Of a stretch of DNA of 64,000 bases, positions 41,659-54,060 are shown piece after piece. The stretch is from NCBI RefSeq assembly GCF_000150275.1, contig NW_002060948.1, positions 1,043,328-1,107,327 on the forward strand, written 5' to 3'. The DNA is from Trichoplax adhaerens (taxonomy: Eukaryota; Placozoa; Uniplacotomia; Trichoplacea; Trichoplacidae). Position numbers and translations under genes: made by a program. Position 1 is the first letter of the stretch, and each line of letters opens with the position of its first letter. Under the pieces are notes generated by a model. It made no database searches. It saw only the letters and a program-made list of their open reading frames with translations, and was not told where the DNA came from.

Positions 41659-44600
41659 CTATTTAATTTTAATTAAGTTATCCAGTAGGCTTTTGCCACT
41701 ATGTGAGGCTAGAAGAGATATTGCTTTATCATTTGACGTTTTAATGGCAACATCGTAAGCTGTTTCACCAGCACCATTTTTGGGTTTGATATCGACTCCA
41801 CACCTTAAAGTGAAATTATATGACTTTTTAATAAATCAATTATATTGGAAACTTATGATAAATACTATATGACGTATATTGCACTAAAAGCAACCATTTT
41901 AAAGTAATTCTGCATTATTAATCATTTATTAACACTGTTATCTTCGAAAAATATAAATATAATCGAAATAATCCTTTTAAAATAAGGATCGTAATCCTAT
42001 ACTATATAGATCTCGTAATTTAATTCTACATAGTATTTTAAGAAATAATGTCGCCACCTTGAGTTTTGCACGGTAGTGTCATAAATTTTGCACCGCAGCT
42101 ACAGCGCGAACTTTTCTCTACCGTATCAATTTCTCCTGTACAGGGGCGACATTATTTTTTTAAATACTGCAGGTTGTTTATCGCCCGTTATAGCAATATT
42201 CTGAAAGACTAATTAGGGCACTCTGTTAAGGGTATATTTTAATATTTAATTTAACATTTTATACTGATTTATCATCTGTAAGTGAAAGATTTTACATTTA
42301 AAATTAAGGCACCCCTACATAACACTTCTCTTGCAATTTTTTGTTAACAATATCTAGTTTAGTAAATATTAACTTGACTTACTCCAGTAAAATTTCAACA
42401 GCCTTAATACCATTTGGTCCAAGTTGTACTGCTTCGTGTAGAATAGTATTTCCCTTACTAAATTAATAAGAGACATACGACTAAATGAGACTATTTATAG
42501 CGTTTAGTTACCGTAATGCGCAAGATTTTTAATCTAGTTCTTGTTGTTGATTTATACATAAAAATTATCCTACAAATTATATTTCAATTCCAACTACGAA
42601 TAAAATTAGTACTAGTACCACATAATACTTATACTTGCGATTGAGCGATAATTTTATATTTAATTCTACAACTATAAGATCTTGCAAGAAACATCAATAC
42701 AATTAATTTACCATGAAACTTTAGCATTAACATCAGCGCCTTCTTGAATCAATACTGGTATGCAATCGTAGTGACGACTTTGTATTGCAACTGCTAAAAC
42801 TGGGATTTGATCGTTATTTTTACAGTTTGGATCAGCACCCTTTAAGAAAAGATTTAAATTAAGATTCTATTAAATTATTATTCTTACTAAATGATGTCAT
42901 ATAAAGCTGATGGTATTATTTATCAAGAAGTGACAAATTGTACTTTAAGGTATAAATACAGTCACAATGTAGAGTTGTCTTACTAACCTCTTCAATTAAA
43001 TTTTGAACTTCTTCTATTCTTCCTTCTCCTTCTGGACCAACTTCTTTGAAAAGGATTCTATTTTCAACCTGAAATGATAGAAGGTATCATTATCAATACG
43101 CCATAGTAAAGCTTAATTGGGGTGCATAGAAATTAATGTAGTTAGTGGACAATAACATATCGGCTATTATTAAATGAAATTTAATTAGAATATATGCGTA
43201 TTGATGAAGTTAAAGGAATAACAACATATGTGATGTTATCGAAATAAAATTTAATTAAGATTTATGGATATTGACATAGTTAAAGTATAACAACACGCCA
43301 TACAGTATAGGATCTTACAAAGATAATATTTAATTAGGATACGTATTGGTATCCACTGATATAGTCAGTGGATAATAAATAACTTACGGGGATAGTATGA
43401 GAACATAGGTGAAATTTTAGTTATAATACTTGAGCACTGATATAAATAACGGATAAGAGAAATTCGTAATATCTATAGAAATCATACTGTATTTTGTAAT
43501 AGTATTAGTTATATTATGGAATCACATGCAAATTTATAAATGGAATCAAATATTCGGAATAAAAATGTGAAGGCTAATAATATTGAACAAATAATGATAC
43601 ATTCGTATAATACGTTAAGCGCTATAAACTGGAAATGTCGATAAGCTACATTAAATTATAAGTTTGAGCATTACAAGTGGAAAGTGTTTATACAATATGC
43701 TATAATCCTTGTCTAGTATAACATTCTTACACTTAAGACTTCTTTCTTGTTAAAGGAAAATCCTTTAGCTTTCGTTGGTTTTTTCTTTTCTTTATTTTTG
43801 CTAGGAGCTAGTCAAGGAATAGTAAAGTAAATCGTACAATTGATGTTTTAGTATACAATTTAATATGCTTACAATAGGAATTATAATATTTTGAATGCAA
43901 TTTATAAAATTAGTTTAATTGACTGACGGCTAAGAAAATAAACGTACAGGATGATTTTTCTTTAGCTTCGGTTTCGGTAACGGAGCTTAATCCTTTCTCT
44001 ATTTTGCTGATTTTGGCTTTCTGTAATATCAAAACAATATTTGAATGTTATTTTGACGCTACAAATTTGAATACGAAAAAGATCACAAGTAACAGTATAT
44101 AATTCAAGAGATTTGTTTTATAAGAGAAAATAAATTTCACTTGTTTTACAGTAACTTGTATCTTACTGTTTTTTAATTAATCAAGCAGTCTCTGAAATAT
44201 AGAGAATAAAATAACATTCAGCGCAATATCATACCAAAAACTTACCTTATCCTGCTTTACTTCATATGTTATTGATATGGTCATATCATCTATATCTTCA
44301 TGAACAGTAGCAGCAAGCAACTATAGTCATAGAACAGGTATAATAGATAAGAAAGAATTTAGTCAACCAGCAGTAATGGCTAGTGTACTCTGTACAGTAT
44401 ATAGTTTTAGCTTCATTATCAAATCAGTTGAACGTGTTAATTGTGATTTAGATGCTGGAGTATAAGTATTAATATAAACGGCAAATAGTTTCAATTGATT
44501 AATCAATTTCCAGTACAGACCTTGCCTAACTTTGGCTCGCCAATAATTTTTCGAAACTCGTTGTTATTTTGTACGTGAACACGGAAATGTCCACAAATAT

Positions 44601-47600
44601 GATCCATTTGTTTCCTCCAAAATCCTAATGCATCAATATAGAAAATACTATAAATACCAATAAATCCTATCTTTACATAGTAGAAAGCTATTAATTTTAC
44701 TGGCATATTGTTATACAGATAATCAATACACGTAGATTATTCTACTTATACTCAAACATCCTATAATAAATAAGTTAAAAGGGAGCATAGAATAGATGTA
44801 ACTTTACCTTTGCCTGGGCTAACACCAGATAAAAGAGATTTCTTTTCCTTTATTCCACCATCTTCTTTGCCATTCTGAATATTGGACTGATTAGAAATGG
44901 ATTTATTGGAAGGATAAAATAATCCTTGAGTCTGTGTGTGAATCGATCTCGTTTCTGCTGGTAACGGTGGAATGGTTACCGTCATCCACTGGTTATCATT
45001 TTTTGTCTGGCGGTCAGTTTGCTATAAAAATTGGAAATTAAAATGAGAGAGGATTGCTTTCTAATCTCAGTAAGTCTCTATTACAATTGGTGTTTTACTA
45101 GGTTCAATCGAAAAGAATCTGCATGATTATACCATTAAAAACTTGTTTGTAATCACGTAATGAGATCGTTAACAATTATATTTATTATCGATATATTTTC
45201 GATATATATTCGATATTTTATCAATATCTTCATATATAAATGCAACAAATCTCGATTATATGATAATCTAACCTGTAACGCTTTAGTAACTTTAGATGGC
45301 AAATTTGAATTTCTCGAATCTAAGCGTTCTGGTGGTCCTAGTAAGCAGCCACATGAATTGCAAAATTTCGCATATGGATGGCAACTTGCGTGGCATTTGG
45401 AACAGGTTATGTAAGAGGAGGTCTGCTTAGGCTATAATTAGAATAGTAATAGTCTCTAAACTACTGGTTCTAATTCAGAAACTAGCAGTGACATGAAATA
45501 TAATTATAACAAGCTAAAATAGATATTGGCTAACCTTAGCACCACACCAATCACAGAAACGCGCATCACTATTATTAATACGTGAACAATGTGAACACTG
45601 CAACAAACAACCTTCTTTGGTCGGTAGAGGTGGAGCAGAAGTAGATGTATTTAACGACTATAAATAATGAAATAACCCATATGATTTTAACTACTGATAT
45701 TATTTTAATATTACAAATTTTTTAGCTGCATCGCGTTATAATACCTTCGTCGCTTTGGTCAACCTTGCTTCACAAGTGACACATATATCTAGTCCAACTG
45801 GATTTACTGTACCACAACTACTGCAGACCTGTTGTGTCTAGAAGGACAGAATTTGCTTATATTACTTATTTGAAGCCAAATTTTAATTATATTTATGGTA
45901 TTACTATCTATACAGTGCGGCATCTTTGACAAATATCATAAGAAAACCTACCTTGCCCGTAACATGGGCTGGTGGCTGTTTCTGTTGTGGTATAGCAGCC
46001 TCGCATACAATACATTTCTGTGCATGCATTGGAACCAAAGATTTGCAGTGGACGCACATACTAACCTATAATCAAACATAACAAATCAAATATTATGCTG
46101 AATAGAGAAAAGAATATTATCATTATTTTCCAGCCGATATTTGAGCTAATATTCCCAAATAAAATCGATATCTCCGTAACTGCTTTTGTTTATACGTTAA
46201 ATACCTGGCCTTCGTCTGCTGGCGGTAACCTAGTGGTAGGTAGAGGGGGTATGGCAGCACCACATTCGTTGCAGAATCTTGCGAATGGATCAGATGGCCG
46301 TGGTGCCGAGCAGTACATACAGCTTTTGAATCATCTTTACGTTAGTATATACGGCACAGTGATATACAATTTATTAGAATTGAAAATAACTCACTGTAAA
46401 TAACTCGCTTGCTTTAATAGCTTCGTAGCTTGTGTTGCCGTTTCAGCATGTTGACGGGGAGTTGTCTTAGTAGACAAGATAGCAATTATTTGAGTAAATT
46501 AATTAATGCTGCATTAGGTTTAATTGGACTGTAAATTATACATATTGAACATGAGTTACAAGTACTTAGACCTCTATACATCTACAAATACATGATTGCC
46601 ATAGTTTGCTTCTATAATTAGTTGTAACTATTATTATACCGAGGACTGCCTTAAATTGGTATCTTCATAGCTTCCATCTAAGGTATTACTACCCAGTCTG
46701 TTAGGATATGAAAAGATTGAAGCAAGTATCTAAGTATTGATGTAATTATCCTGTAATTCATTCAGTACATACCTATTATTTAGATATTTAGGTCCAGTAT
46801 AAAATGATTCGTTATTAGATTGATTTAAATTAAGATCTATTAATACGATAACAGGGTATAAGTAATTTGGCAGAGTAGAAATGACGTCATTCAATATGAG
46901 CAATTACGAAAGCATATTTTGCGTAGATATTACTTCAGAAATAATTAGATACTTTAGATATAGATTACTGATTTGTGTACTGTAGTTTTTCTCCTAATGA
47001 ATAAGCCCACAATTATATGAAGTAATAGTTGTCATTAGTTCGCTTCCAATATAATATGCGCGAATACAGTAGTAATGCATTAAACAGAAATAAAAAATAC
47101 TATGAAAGGTCTGCACTAATGATTGTCCTAGGATATTGCCATGTGTAATCCAATTTTATTACCTCGTGTTTTTCCTATCAGTTCATTCTCAGACTTTGCA
47201 GTTGAGCTTAACATTTTACCAATTAGAGACTTTGATAACTATTTGCATATTGTAAGGTAAAATATCATTAAAAATTACAAATATAAACTGATATTGCTTA
47301 ATAATAGAAACACATAATTTCCAAATTAAGATAAAGATAAATTTAAAACCTTTGGTCCTCCTAATTTGCTTCTTTCTGTAGCTTCATCTTGAGAGCTTGC
47401 TTGTTCTACGTTAAAGGTTTTAGTGACAACATTGCTTTGCCGAGTGCCATCACTAACGATATTTATGAGAGGGTAAATAAAACAGATTTAAATCATTTAT
47501 AACAAATTCTATTAACACAATAATTTATTTCATAATATTCTAGAGCCATATGTGGAAATTTAAAAATACCTTGATACTGCGACAGCTTTAATTGATCTTT

Positions 47601-47907
47601 TACCAGCCGGCAGTTGAAAAGGCTTTTTATAAATGTAGGTATTGTTAGTTCCAATTTTTCGAAAAGGATCAGGTTTATTCCCATCAATTGTGTAAAAGAT
47701 TTGAATATCTGCTCTAGCTATTATAACAATGTCAATTAATTCATCAAAATCTTTGCTATATAACTATGTTTGCATAAATGAAATAGATTGAATACAATAT
47801 TTACTCGTTGCGATTTCTATTAAAGTTGCAGTAGTGATAAAGTTTTTTTGTGCTCCTGGCTTTCGTAAAGGAACAATTGTAGGAACTTGAATCGATCCTG
47901 CTGCCAT
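41659..47907 (-). CDS. DZANK1: DZANK1-like double zinc-ribbon and ankyrin-repeat protein
   Basis: Start ATG 47905-47907 (MAAGSIQVPTIVPLRKPGAQ, very close to the vertebrate N-terminus), stop TAG 41659-41661. Order: an Ig/CHB-like N-terminal fold (47907-47350: IFYTIDGNKPDPFRKIG, LPAGKRSIKAVAVS); five zinc-ribbon modules with paired CxxC (46310-45290: CMYC/CNEC, CVHC/CIVC, CSSC/CVTC, CSHC/CDWC, CSKC/CNSC); a linker (45020-44810); a conserved DZANK block (44640-44510: WRKQMDHICGHFRVHVQNNN, IIGEPKLGK); a lysine-rich linker (44020-43740); and C-terminal ankyrin repeats (43070-41660: EGADPNCKNNDQIPVLAVAI, GNTILHEAVQLGPNGIKAVE). Vertebrate DZANK1 is linked to ciliary photoreceptor transport with ninl and dynein, which suggests a ciliary or dynein-related role here. 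It diverges from presenilin with 2.4 kb between starts. Confidence 0.93.
42032..42168. mobile_element. MITE-like element, 137 bp, 24-bp terminal inverted repeats
   Basis: The left end 42032-42055 (AGTATTTTAAGAAATAATGT then CGCC) and the right end 42145-42168 are inverted copies matching at 22 of 24 positions. The interior (about 89 bp) is GC-richer than its surroundings and non-coding. It sits in an intron of DZANK1, between ankyrin-coding exons. There is no convincing target-site duplication in the immediate flanks. Size and structure fit a non-autonomous DNA transposon. Confidence 0.75.
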
Positions 47908-49282
47908 AGTATCCTTTAAAAGAAATGGTAAAGTTAAGGGTTGCACTAAAGTATTTGCATGTAAAACTGTATTGCTGATTTCGACAATGTATTACTATAT
48001 CTATGGTGAATAAGAGGATGCCAGACACTTCAAATACACTTATGAAAGCTAGAACGATCTAGGCATCTCATAGCTGACTTGGTAGCTATGATCATATTAC
48101 TTAGTTGTATTATCATATGCTTTACAAGCAACACGATGAGGATATATTGACGAAAGTATAAATACTAATAAGTGTTTGCATCTTAGCAACGCTATCAAAA
48201 ATGATTCGTTGCAATTGTTTAATTACCAAAATACATGTCTAAACTGAAGTGGTAAAAATAAAATTAGAAATTTTATTGCTTCTATATTACTGTGCTGCCT
48301 TGTGAACTTATAAGTACCGTCTATTTTCAATTCGTTACTTTCATTACCGTCATATAATGTGATAGCTCTATCATCTATCTATCATTTTACATATCTTTAC
48401 GAAATTTGAATGAAGCAATAGAGAGTAGGAAACGAAAGCGATATGATGTACGTACATACATATACATATGCTAGCTATTTCTTTTTACGTAATGCCAAGG
48501 AATATTACAGGTCCTATAGAAACATCTAACTTGAACTCAGCTGATAGAGTAGCGTGCAGAAAGTGCATTTCTCGTATGTCCATAAAGTTTATTCACTGTT
48601 AGTTCAAGAGATTGTGTTAACAGGAAAGACACCGCAATATTATTGCAACGTATTTCGTTAGATTTAAAAAATCACGAACTAAAGGGCGTAGCTCGATATT
48701 CATCATTCAATCTGCTTTCCATTCTATATTCACAACTACTACTGAAACTAGTGTATATTCGTTTTTAATACAAAGTACCGTGTACACGTTTATGCTATTC
48801 CGTACCATGCCATGGAATGCCTGCTGAACGAGTATATGTACCCACTATTTACAGTATATCATTATGAGTGAATGATAAAACTTTATTCATTGTGATGGAT
48901 AAATTGGAAGATAGAAATGTGATATGCGAATATTGATTAATTATAAATATTAACTCTTTGTAGCCAATGTTATGATTGCAGAACTCGGTACTCAACATAG
49001 TTGTTGCTATCATGCAGGTAGATTACATATCGATCAGTCACTAGGGTTATTACCTGGTTTGGTTTCTTTCTTGTTATGGAAGTTTTTTTGATCGTACTTT
49101 ACTTTAAAATATTTTGTATGCGTAGAATTCAAGAAGTTGCATGATCCTTGTCCGCAGGTTAACTTGTAGATAATTCAAATTCTTATGACAGTTTAATAAT
49201 ATTACTATGAGAATTCAATGAAGCGTATGAAAAATGTTTGGCGTATCATAGCAACTGGAATGACTGCTCTCTAGTGTCTGTT

Positions 49283-49400
49283 CCAGTGTGATGTACGGTA
49301 CTGTACACTGTAGGGTACAGTACAGTACAGTAAGATGATACTGTACTGTACTGTACTATACTGTACACTGTACGATCTACACTACTGTACAGTACTGTAG
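49283..49400. repeat. GTAC fold-back with 17-bp perfect core arms
   Basis: The core left arm 49316-49332 is TACAGTACAGTACAGTA. After 6 nt (AGATGA) the right arm 49339-49355 is its exact reverse complement. The complementarity continues imperfectly outward (TGTACGGTACTGTACACTGTA on the left against ATACTGTACACTGTACGAT on the right), giving arms of roughly 40-45 bp. Next to it, 49374-49403 contains a second inverted pair, GATCTACA...TGTAGATC. Confidence 0.85.
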
Positions 49401-49879
49401 ATCATTCATAAATGGGGATATAACGGTCAGTGATACTTTCATCATTTATGGACTTAAGAGCAAGTTTAACTTTCTAACTTTACCAGATTCAGATATTTCA
49501 GAATCTCTCCATCAACCTCATATATCATTCTATTATAGCTTTACTGTATTTTTAAAGAAAAATATGGGCCGAAAGTGACAAAATGTTATGAAACAGCCTG
49601 TAGATCGACAGTATTAGACTTTTCGTATGGTTTCTTTAGTAAAACTGATGGCTTACGCCTAGACCGCTTTCAAATACTGCTTACGGTAACAAGCGATCCT
49701 ATTGTATGCAGTACTCCTACTAACTATACACCAAATTGAGAACATTTCAATATTTCCTGTACTTTCTGAGCTAATTCTATACTAATTTGAACATGGAATT
49801 TGTAGACCATTTCGAAATAACTGAGAATATTATGCAGCATTTTCATTTTTACAGTCATTTACAGTGAATTTCACTGTAC

Positions 49880-50035
49880 TCTAATGTACTGTACACTGTG
49901 TACAGTCGAGTACAGTACAGTACTATATACTGTGGTCCACAATCTCACGTACTGTGTTTACAGTACTATACACTGTACGGTACTGTACACTGTACGGTAC
50001 TGTACACTGTACAGTGTACAGTGTGTACGACAGGG
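49880..50035. repeat. tandem and palindromic GTAC repeats
   Basis: The unit CACTGTACGGTACTGTA (17 bp) is repeated at 49971 and 49988, with a variant at 50005 that runs into the palindrome TACACTGTACAGTGTA. Further TACTGTAC and GTACAGTAC words start at about 49885. The block ends about 320 bp before the presenilin start codon. Confidence 0.8.
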
Positions 50036-50355
50036 TCGTATCGTACGACGGACATTTCGCAATTTTTGACCAACTACGTCATACAGTACAATACTTCTAT
50101 ATAGGCCTATCCGAGCTACTAGGGGATTCAGGTAGTAACTGCTATGTTCATGGTACTGTAACTGGATATCATTGACGAGTTAAATTACTGTATAAAACAT
50201 AGCATCAAGTTCCATACAAACCCGCTATAGGTCCTCAATTTGTCGTTGACCGACTACTACAACTGTTGAATAACTTCGTCATCGCTTTGACGTCCAATTT
50301 ACTGCCAATTAAGTTGATTGCATTCCCTATCCTTGGCCATATCGCCTTTTGTTTT

Positions 50356-53300
50356 ATGGAAACTAACCAGGAACCAAGAGAAACAACAAGTTTAATGGCG
50401 TCTAGGATGGATACAAGCCGTCGTTCAACTTATACCGATTCAGAAAGCGTAAGCTATAAAGTAGATGGATATTTTCGAATCGATAGGGTCAGAGTGGATT
50501 GATCTTTTCTGTTTGCAAGTCCACAACTAAAATGATGTGGTAAAATAGCCAATGATGAACTGATTCAATGGTTGTGTCAAGCAAGACTTTATGCAACTTA
50601 TCTAGGCTTACGTGGAACTGAGTCAAGTTTTTATCCTTCCTTTTGATATCGTTTCTCCTACGTTAAGGAATATGAATTGATTTTTCCAACCTTGTTTATA
50701 TACTGTACAGTACAGTCATGGACTAGTGTGATTGGATACTGTATAGTATCTGCAGTACTACTCCATGATACAGTATACCAGTAGAGATGATGCACTTCTA
50801 ATCTACTTCACTGTATGAAATGATCCTCTAGGAGAGTAAAAGAGGCTCAATTTTGATGCGCTTTCGTATCATTCTAATATTTTGCACTTAGTAAACGAGT
50901 AGAGTCTTCAAAATTTCAAACAGAAGTAGCCATAGTGCTTCCATCTTGAACTAGATGCTGATGCCCGTACATTTCCTTAACTGTAATATTGTGTCACGGC
51001 ATAATAGGTAAAGTTCAACAAAGTTGTTCAAGTCAATAAATCAATTTTGACGCGCTATTGCTGCCTATGATAATAGTTTAGATTCGATAGACGGGTATTA
51101 TCTTATAATTTTAAAAAGAAATAGTGTATAGCGCTTCGATTTCTAGTTGTAAAATCATAGAAATTCATGAGCTATAGCAATAATGAGACAGTACTGTATA
51201 GAAACGGTAATGACATCATTTTATACACTCGTAAATACACGGGTATAGTCTTACAACAGAAATAGTACGATATCGCTTCTATTTTTAGCTTTTAGACGGT
51301 TAAAATTTGGGCTGTAAATACAAGCAAGATACGATTCCATTGGCATTAAATAGTACTATAGTAGATTGATCAAGTTCAGCAATTTTATGATGTTTCAATG
51401 CGGTAATGTCTTTTTAATTTACTCTCAAGGATGACGATGAGGCAAGGAACCGTAATTACAATCGAATGCCAACTGCTAGAAGAGATGAACAACAAGAAAA
51501 TTCAAGTAGTCAGCAAGACGAAGATGATAGCCAATTAGTATTGAAATATGGTGCTGAACATGCTTTACAAATAATTAAACCTGTCACGATTTGCTTGATN
51601 NNNNNNNNNNNNNNNNNNNNNNNNNNNNNNNNNNNNNNNNNNNNNNNNNNNNNNNNNNNNNNNNNNNNNNNNNNNNNNNNNNNNNNNNNNNNNNNNNNNN
51701 NNNNNNNNNNNNNNNNNNNNNNNNNNNNNNNNNNNNNNNNNNNNNNNNNNNNNNNNNNNNNNNNNNNNNNNNNNNNNNNNNNNNNNNNNNNNNNNNNNNN
51801 NNNNNNNNNNNNNNNNNNNNNNNNNNNNNNNNNNNNNNNTAGCCTATTCATTCTATCAATAAAGCTGTGTTAAATCTCAGTCATGTACAAAACTATAAAG
51901 ACAAATTATATCATAGTTTTAGACACTCTATAAATGCTACTATTATCATCCCTACTCACTAGGATTTACACTCCATTTCATGAAGAAGGAAATATTAGCG
52001 ATGGACAAAAAGTTGGCGAAGCGCTGTTAAATGTTTTAATCTTGTTAGGAGTAATTATAGCCATGACTGTCTTGGTCGTTTTGTTGTACAAGTATCGCTG
52101 TTACAAGGTAAGTATACGCCAAGTAAAATATTGTTACATTAGATTAATTTTAATATATATTAGATTATATCCTTGACGGCAGAATACGCCAATCTACTGT
52201 GTATACCTCAACTTATTGCTACATTTGTTAGAAATCCAAATGTAGCTTATTTTAAGTATACCACTAGGATGTCTTCGTATTTTGTATGACGATCCTGTAA
52301 AGATGTCTGTGCTTCTACAAGTATATCATCTACAGTAGTGGGTAGATGTAGTAGCATGGATGACAAAATTATCTTGATTAATCTATGTTACTAGTCATGT
52401 GTAGCCGTCCGCTAGTAACATGACTAAATTTTGTAAGATAGTCCTATGTATTTTCCTGCAATGATTTGAGTAATGTCTATTTTTCTCTCTAGATCATCCA
52501 CGGTTGGCTACTCATCACTTCAGTTTTACTTCTCTTCTTTTTCAATTTCATCTTCTTCTTGTGAGTATACGTTAGCTGTAAGAAGATAATGTAAATATAA
52601 AATTATACAGTACACTTCTCATTAAAAATAATCGAAATTACTTTTCTTGTGGCAGGAATATCTTAGAGGTATATAATGTATCTCTGGATTGGATTTCAGC
52701 AGGGCTTGTTATGTGGAATTTTGGCCTAATTGGATTATTAGCTGTCCATTGGAAGGGTCCATTGATGCTTCAGCAAATATACTTAATCATTATTTCTGCA
52801 TTACTGGTAAGAATATCAATGATCATGTGAACAGGATCTGATCCATTTCCATTTAATTTCTTAAATCTGAGCGTCTCTCACCTCCTATTATTTATTTTCG
52901 ATAAGGCATTAACATTCATCAAATATTTACCTGACTGGACAACATGGTTTGTACTTGGTGCTATTTCTTTATGGGGTAAGTAATAGTTTTGACATTGATA
53001 GATTATAATATCCATAACGATGCATTTTTTTCGTTCGTAGATCTTGTTGCCGTCTTATGTCCTTTTGGGCCATTAAGAATTTTAGTAGAAACAGCTCAAG
53101 AAAGAAATGAGCCAATCTTTCCCTCCTTAATTTACTCTTGTTAGTCTTATAGTAATAATTGTATCATTGTGAGATTTTAGTTGAAATAATTTCCATTTTA
53201 CCGCTTATGTACCAGCTACGGTCGCATGGATCGTTAACATGGCTACCGAAGATGAAACAGAAACAAATGATTCTCAAAATAATCAAAGCAATTCAAACAC

Positions 53301-54060
53301 ATCTCGAGGTAAATATAAATCAGCTTAGTATCATTTTATAATCTGAAGATTATTTTTAAATGGATTGCGTAAAAAAGAATTAATCCATTGCGTTTTTGAT
53401 TTTTCAACGGCTTAAATATTGTAAAGGCAATAGAAATAGAAGAAATATTCAAATTGCAGCTCCCGAAGCTGAGCCAGAAAATGCCGATGATGTCGACATA
53501 GAATTTTCAACATCTCAACCCAATCGACATTCTGAAAATAGATTAAGGGGTATCAATGACGATGATAGTGAGGAAAGAGAAGCGACTGAAGATGAAGAAG
53601 ATGATCAAAGTAGGTCTTTATTTTGAATGAGTAGGGATGAAATCCAAACAAAAAATTATTACCACCTTATCTGAGTTTAATTCACTTTCATTTAGGTGGC
53701 GTTAAGCTTGGATTAGGCGACTTTATCTTTTATAGCATATTAGTCGGTAAAGCTGCTTCTAATAGGGATTGGAATACGACAATTGCTTGTTTTGTAGCAA
53801 TCTTGATTGTATGTACAAATCAATTGATAAAACTTGAGTATTGCAAACTATTTTTCAGCTGGAAATCTAGTCCGTAATCTCTCTACGGTTTTATTATTCA
53901 ATAGGGCCTTTGTATGACATTACTATTGTTGGCAATATTCAAGAGAGCCTTACCAGCCCTTCCAATATCAATAGCTTTCGGACTTATTTTCAATTTTGCA
54001 ACTAGCGGGCTTATAGCTCCGTTTTCAGATAGTCTACAATCAAATCAAGTTTATATTTGA
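50356..54060 (+). CDS. PSEN: presenilin, catalytic subunit of gamma-secretase (interrupted by assembly gap)
   Basis: Presenilin is the aspartyl protease of gamma-secretase, cutting Notch and other type I membrane proteins. Exon 1 is 50356-50448 ([20 protein letters not shown]); exon 2 starts at 51430 in the same phase and encodes an acidic cytosolic tail up to [19 protein letters not shown], where the gap begins (TM1 lost). Later exons: 51963-52107 (TM2); 52494-52561 (TM3); 52656-52806 (TM4-5, [15 protein letters not shown]); 52908-52977; 53041-53142 ([20 protein letters not shown]); 53217-53308; 53428-53610 (acidic hydrophilic loop); 53697-53809 ([17 protein letters not shown]); and 53906-54060 ([14 protein letters not shown]), stop TGA 54058. 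The TM7 GLGD aspartate and PALP motif are intact. The TM6 aspartate is present but preceded by Trp instead of the usual Tyr. The cytosolic loop is short compared with vertebrates. Confidence 0.94.
50701..50775. repeat. fold-back element in presenilin intron 1
   Basis: The left arm reads TACTGTACAGTACAGTCATG followed by GACTAG. The right arm reads AGTACTACTCCATGATACAG followed by TAT. The arms are imperfect reverse complements around about 25 bp. The CCATG/CATGG core and flanking TAC/GTAC words match the fold-backs at 26793 and 30430. Confidence 0.7.
51600..51839. other. assembly gap (240 N)
   Basis: A run of N inside the presenilin gene removes the end of exon 2 and whatever encodes TM1 and its lumenal side. 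Coding resumes at 51963 ([10 protein letters not shown]) after recognisable intron sequence. Confidence 1.

Larger units (their letters stand above)
47908..50355. promoter_or_regulatory. divergent spacer between DZANK1 and presenilin
   Basis: About 2.4 kb without a recognised gene. It should contain both promoters and leaders. The notable content is two GTAC-rich repeat blocks (49283-49400 and 49880-50035), listed separately. The overlapping frames inside 49884-50175 are by-products of the repeat. Confidence 0.5.

Noticed and set aside
41558-41758. 66-codon plus-strand frame
   Set aside because: It is antisense to the last DZANK1 ankyrin exon (41660-41790).
45160-45414. 84-codon plus-strand frame
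   Set aside because: Antisense to the fifth DZANK1 zinc-ribbon exon.
49884-50175. Three overlapping plus-strand frames rich in Cys-Thr-Val-Tyr
   Set aside because: They are translations of the GTAC tandem repeat in three frames, not genes.
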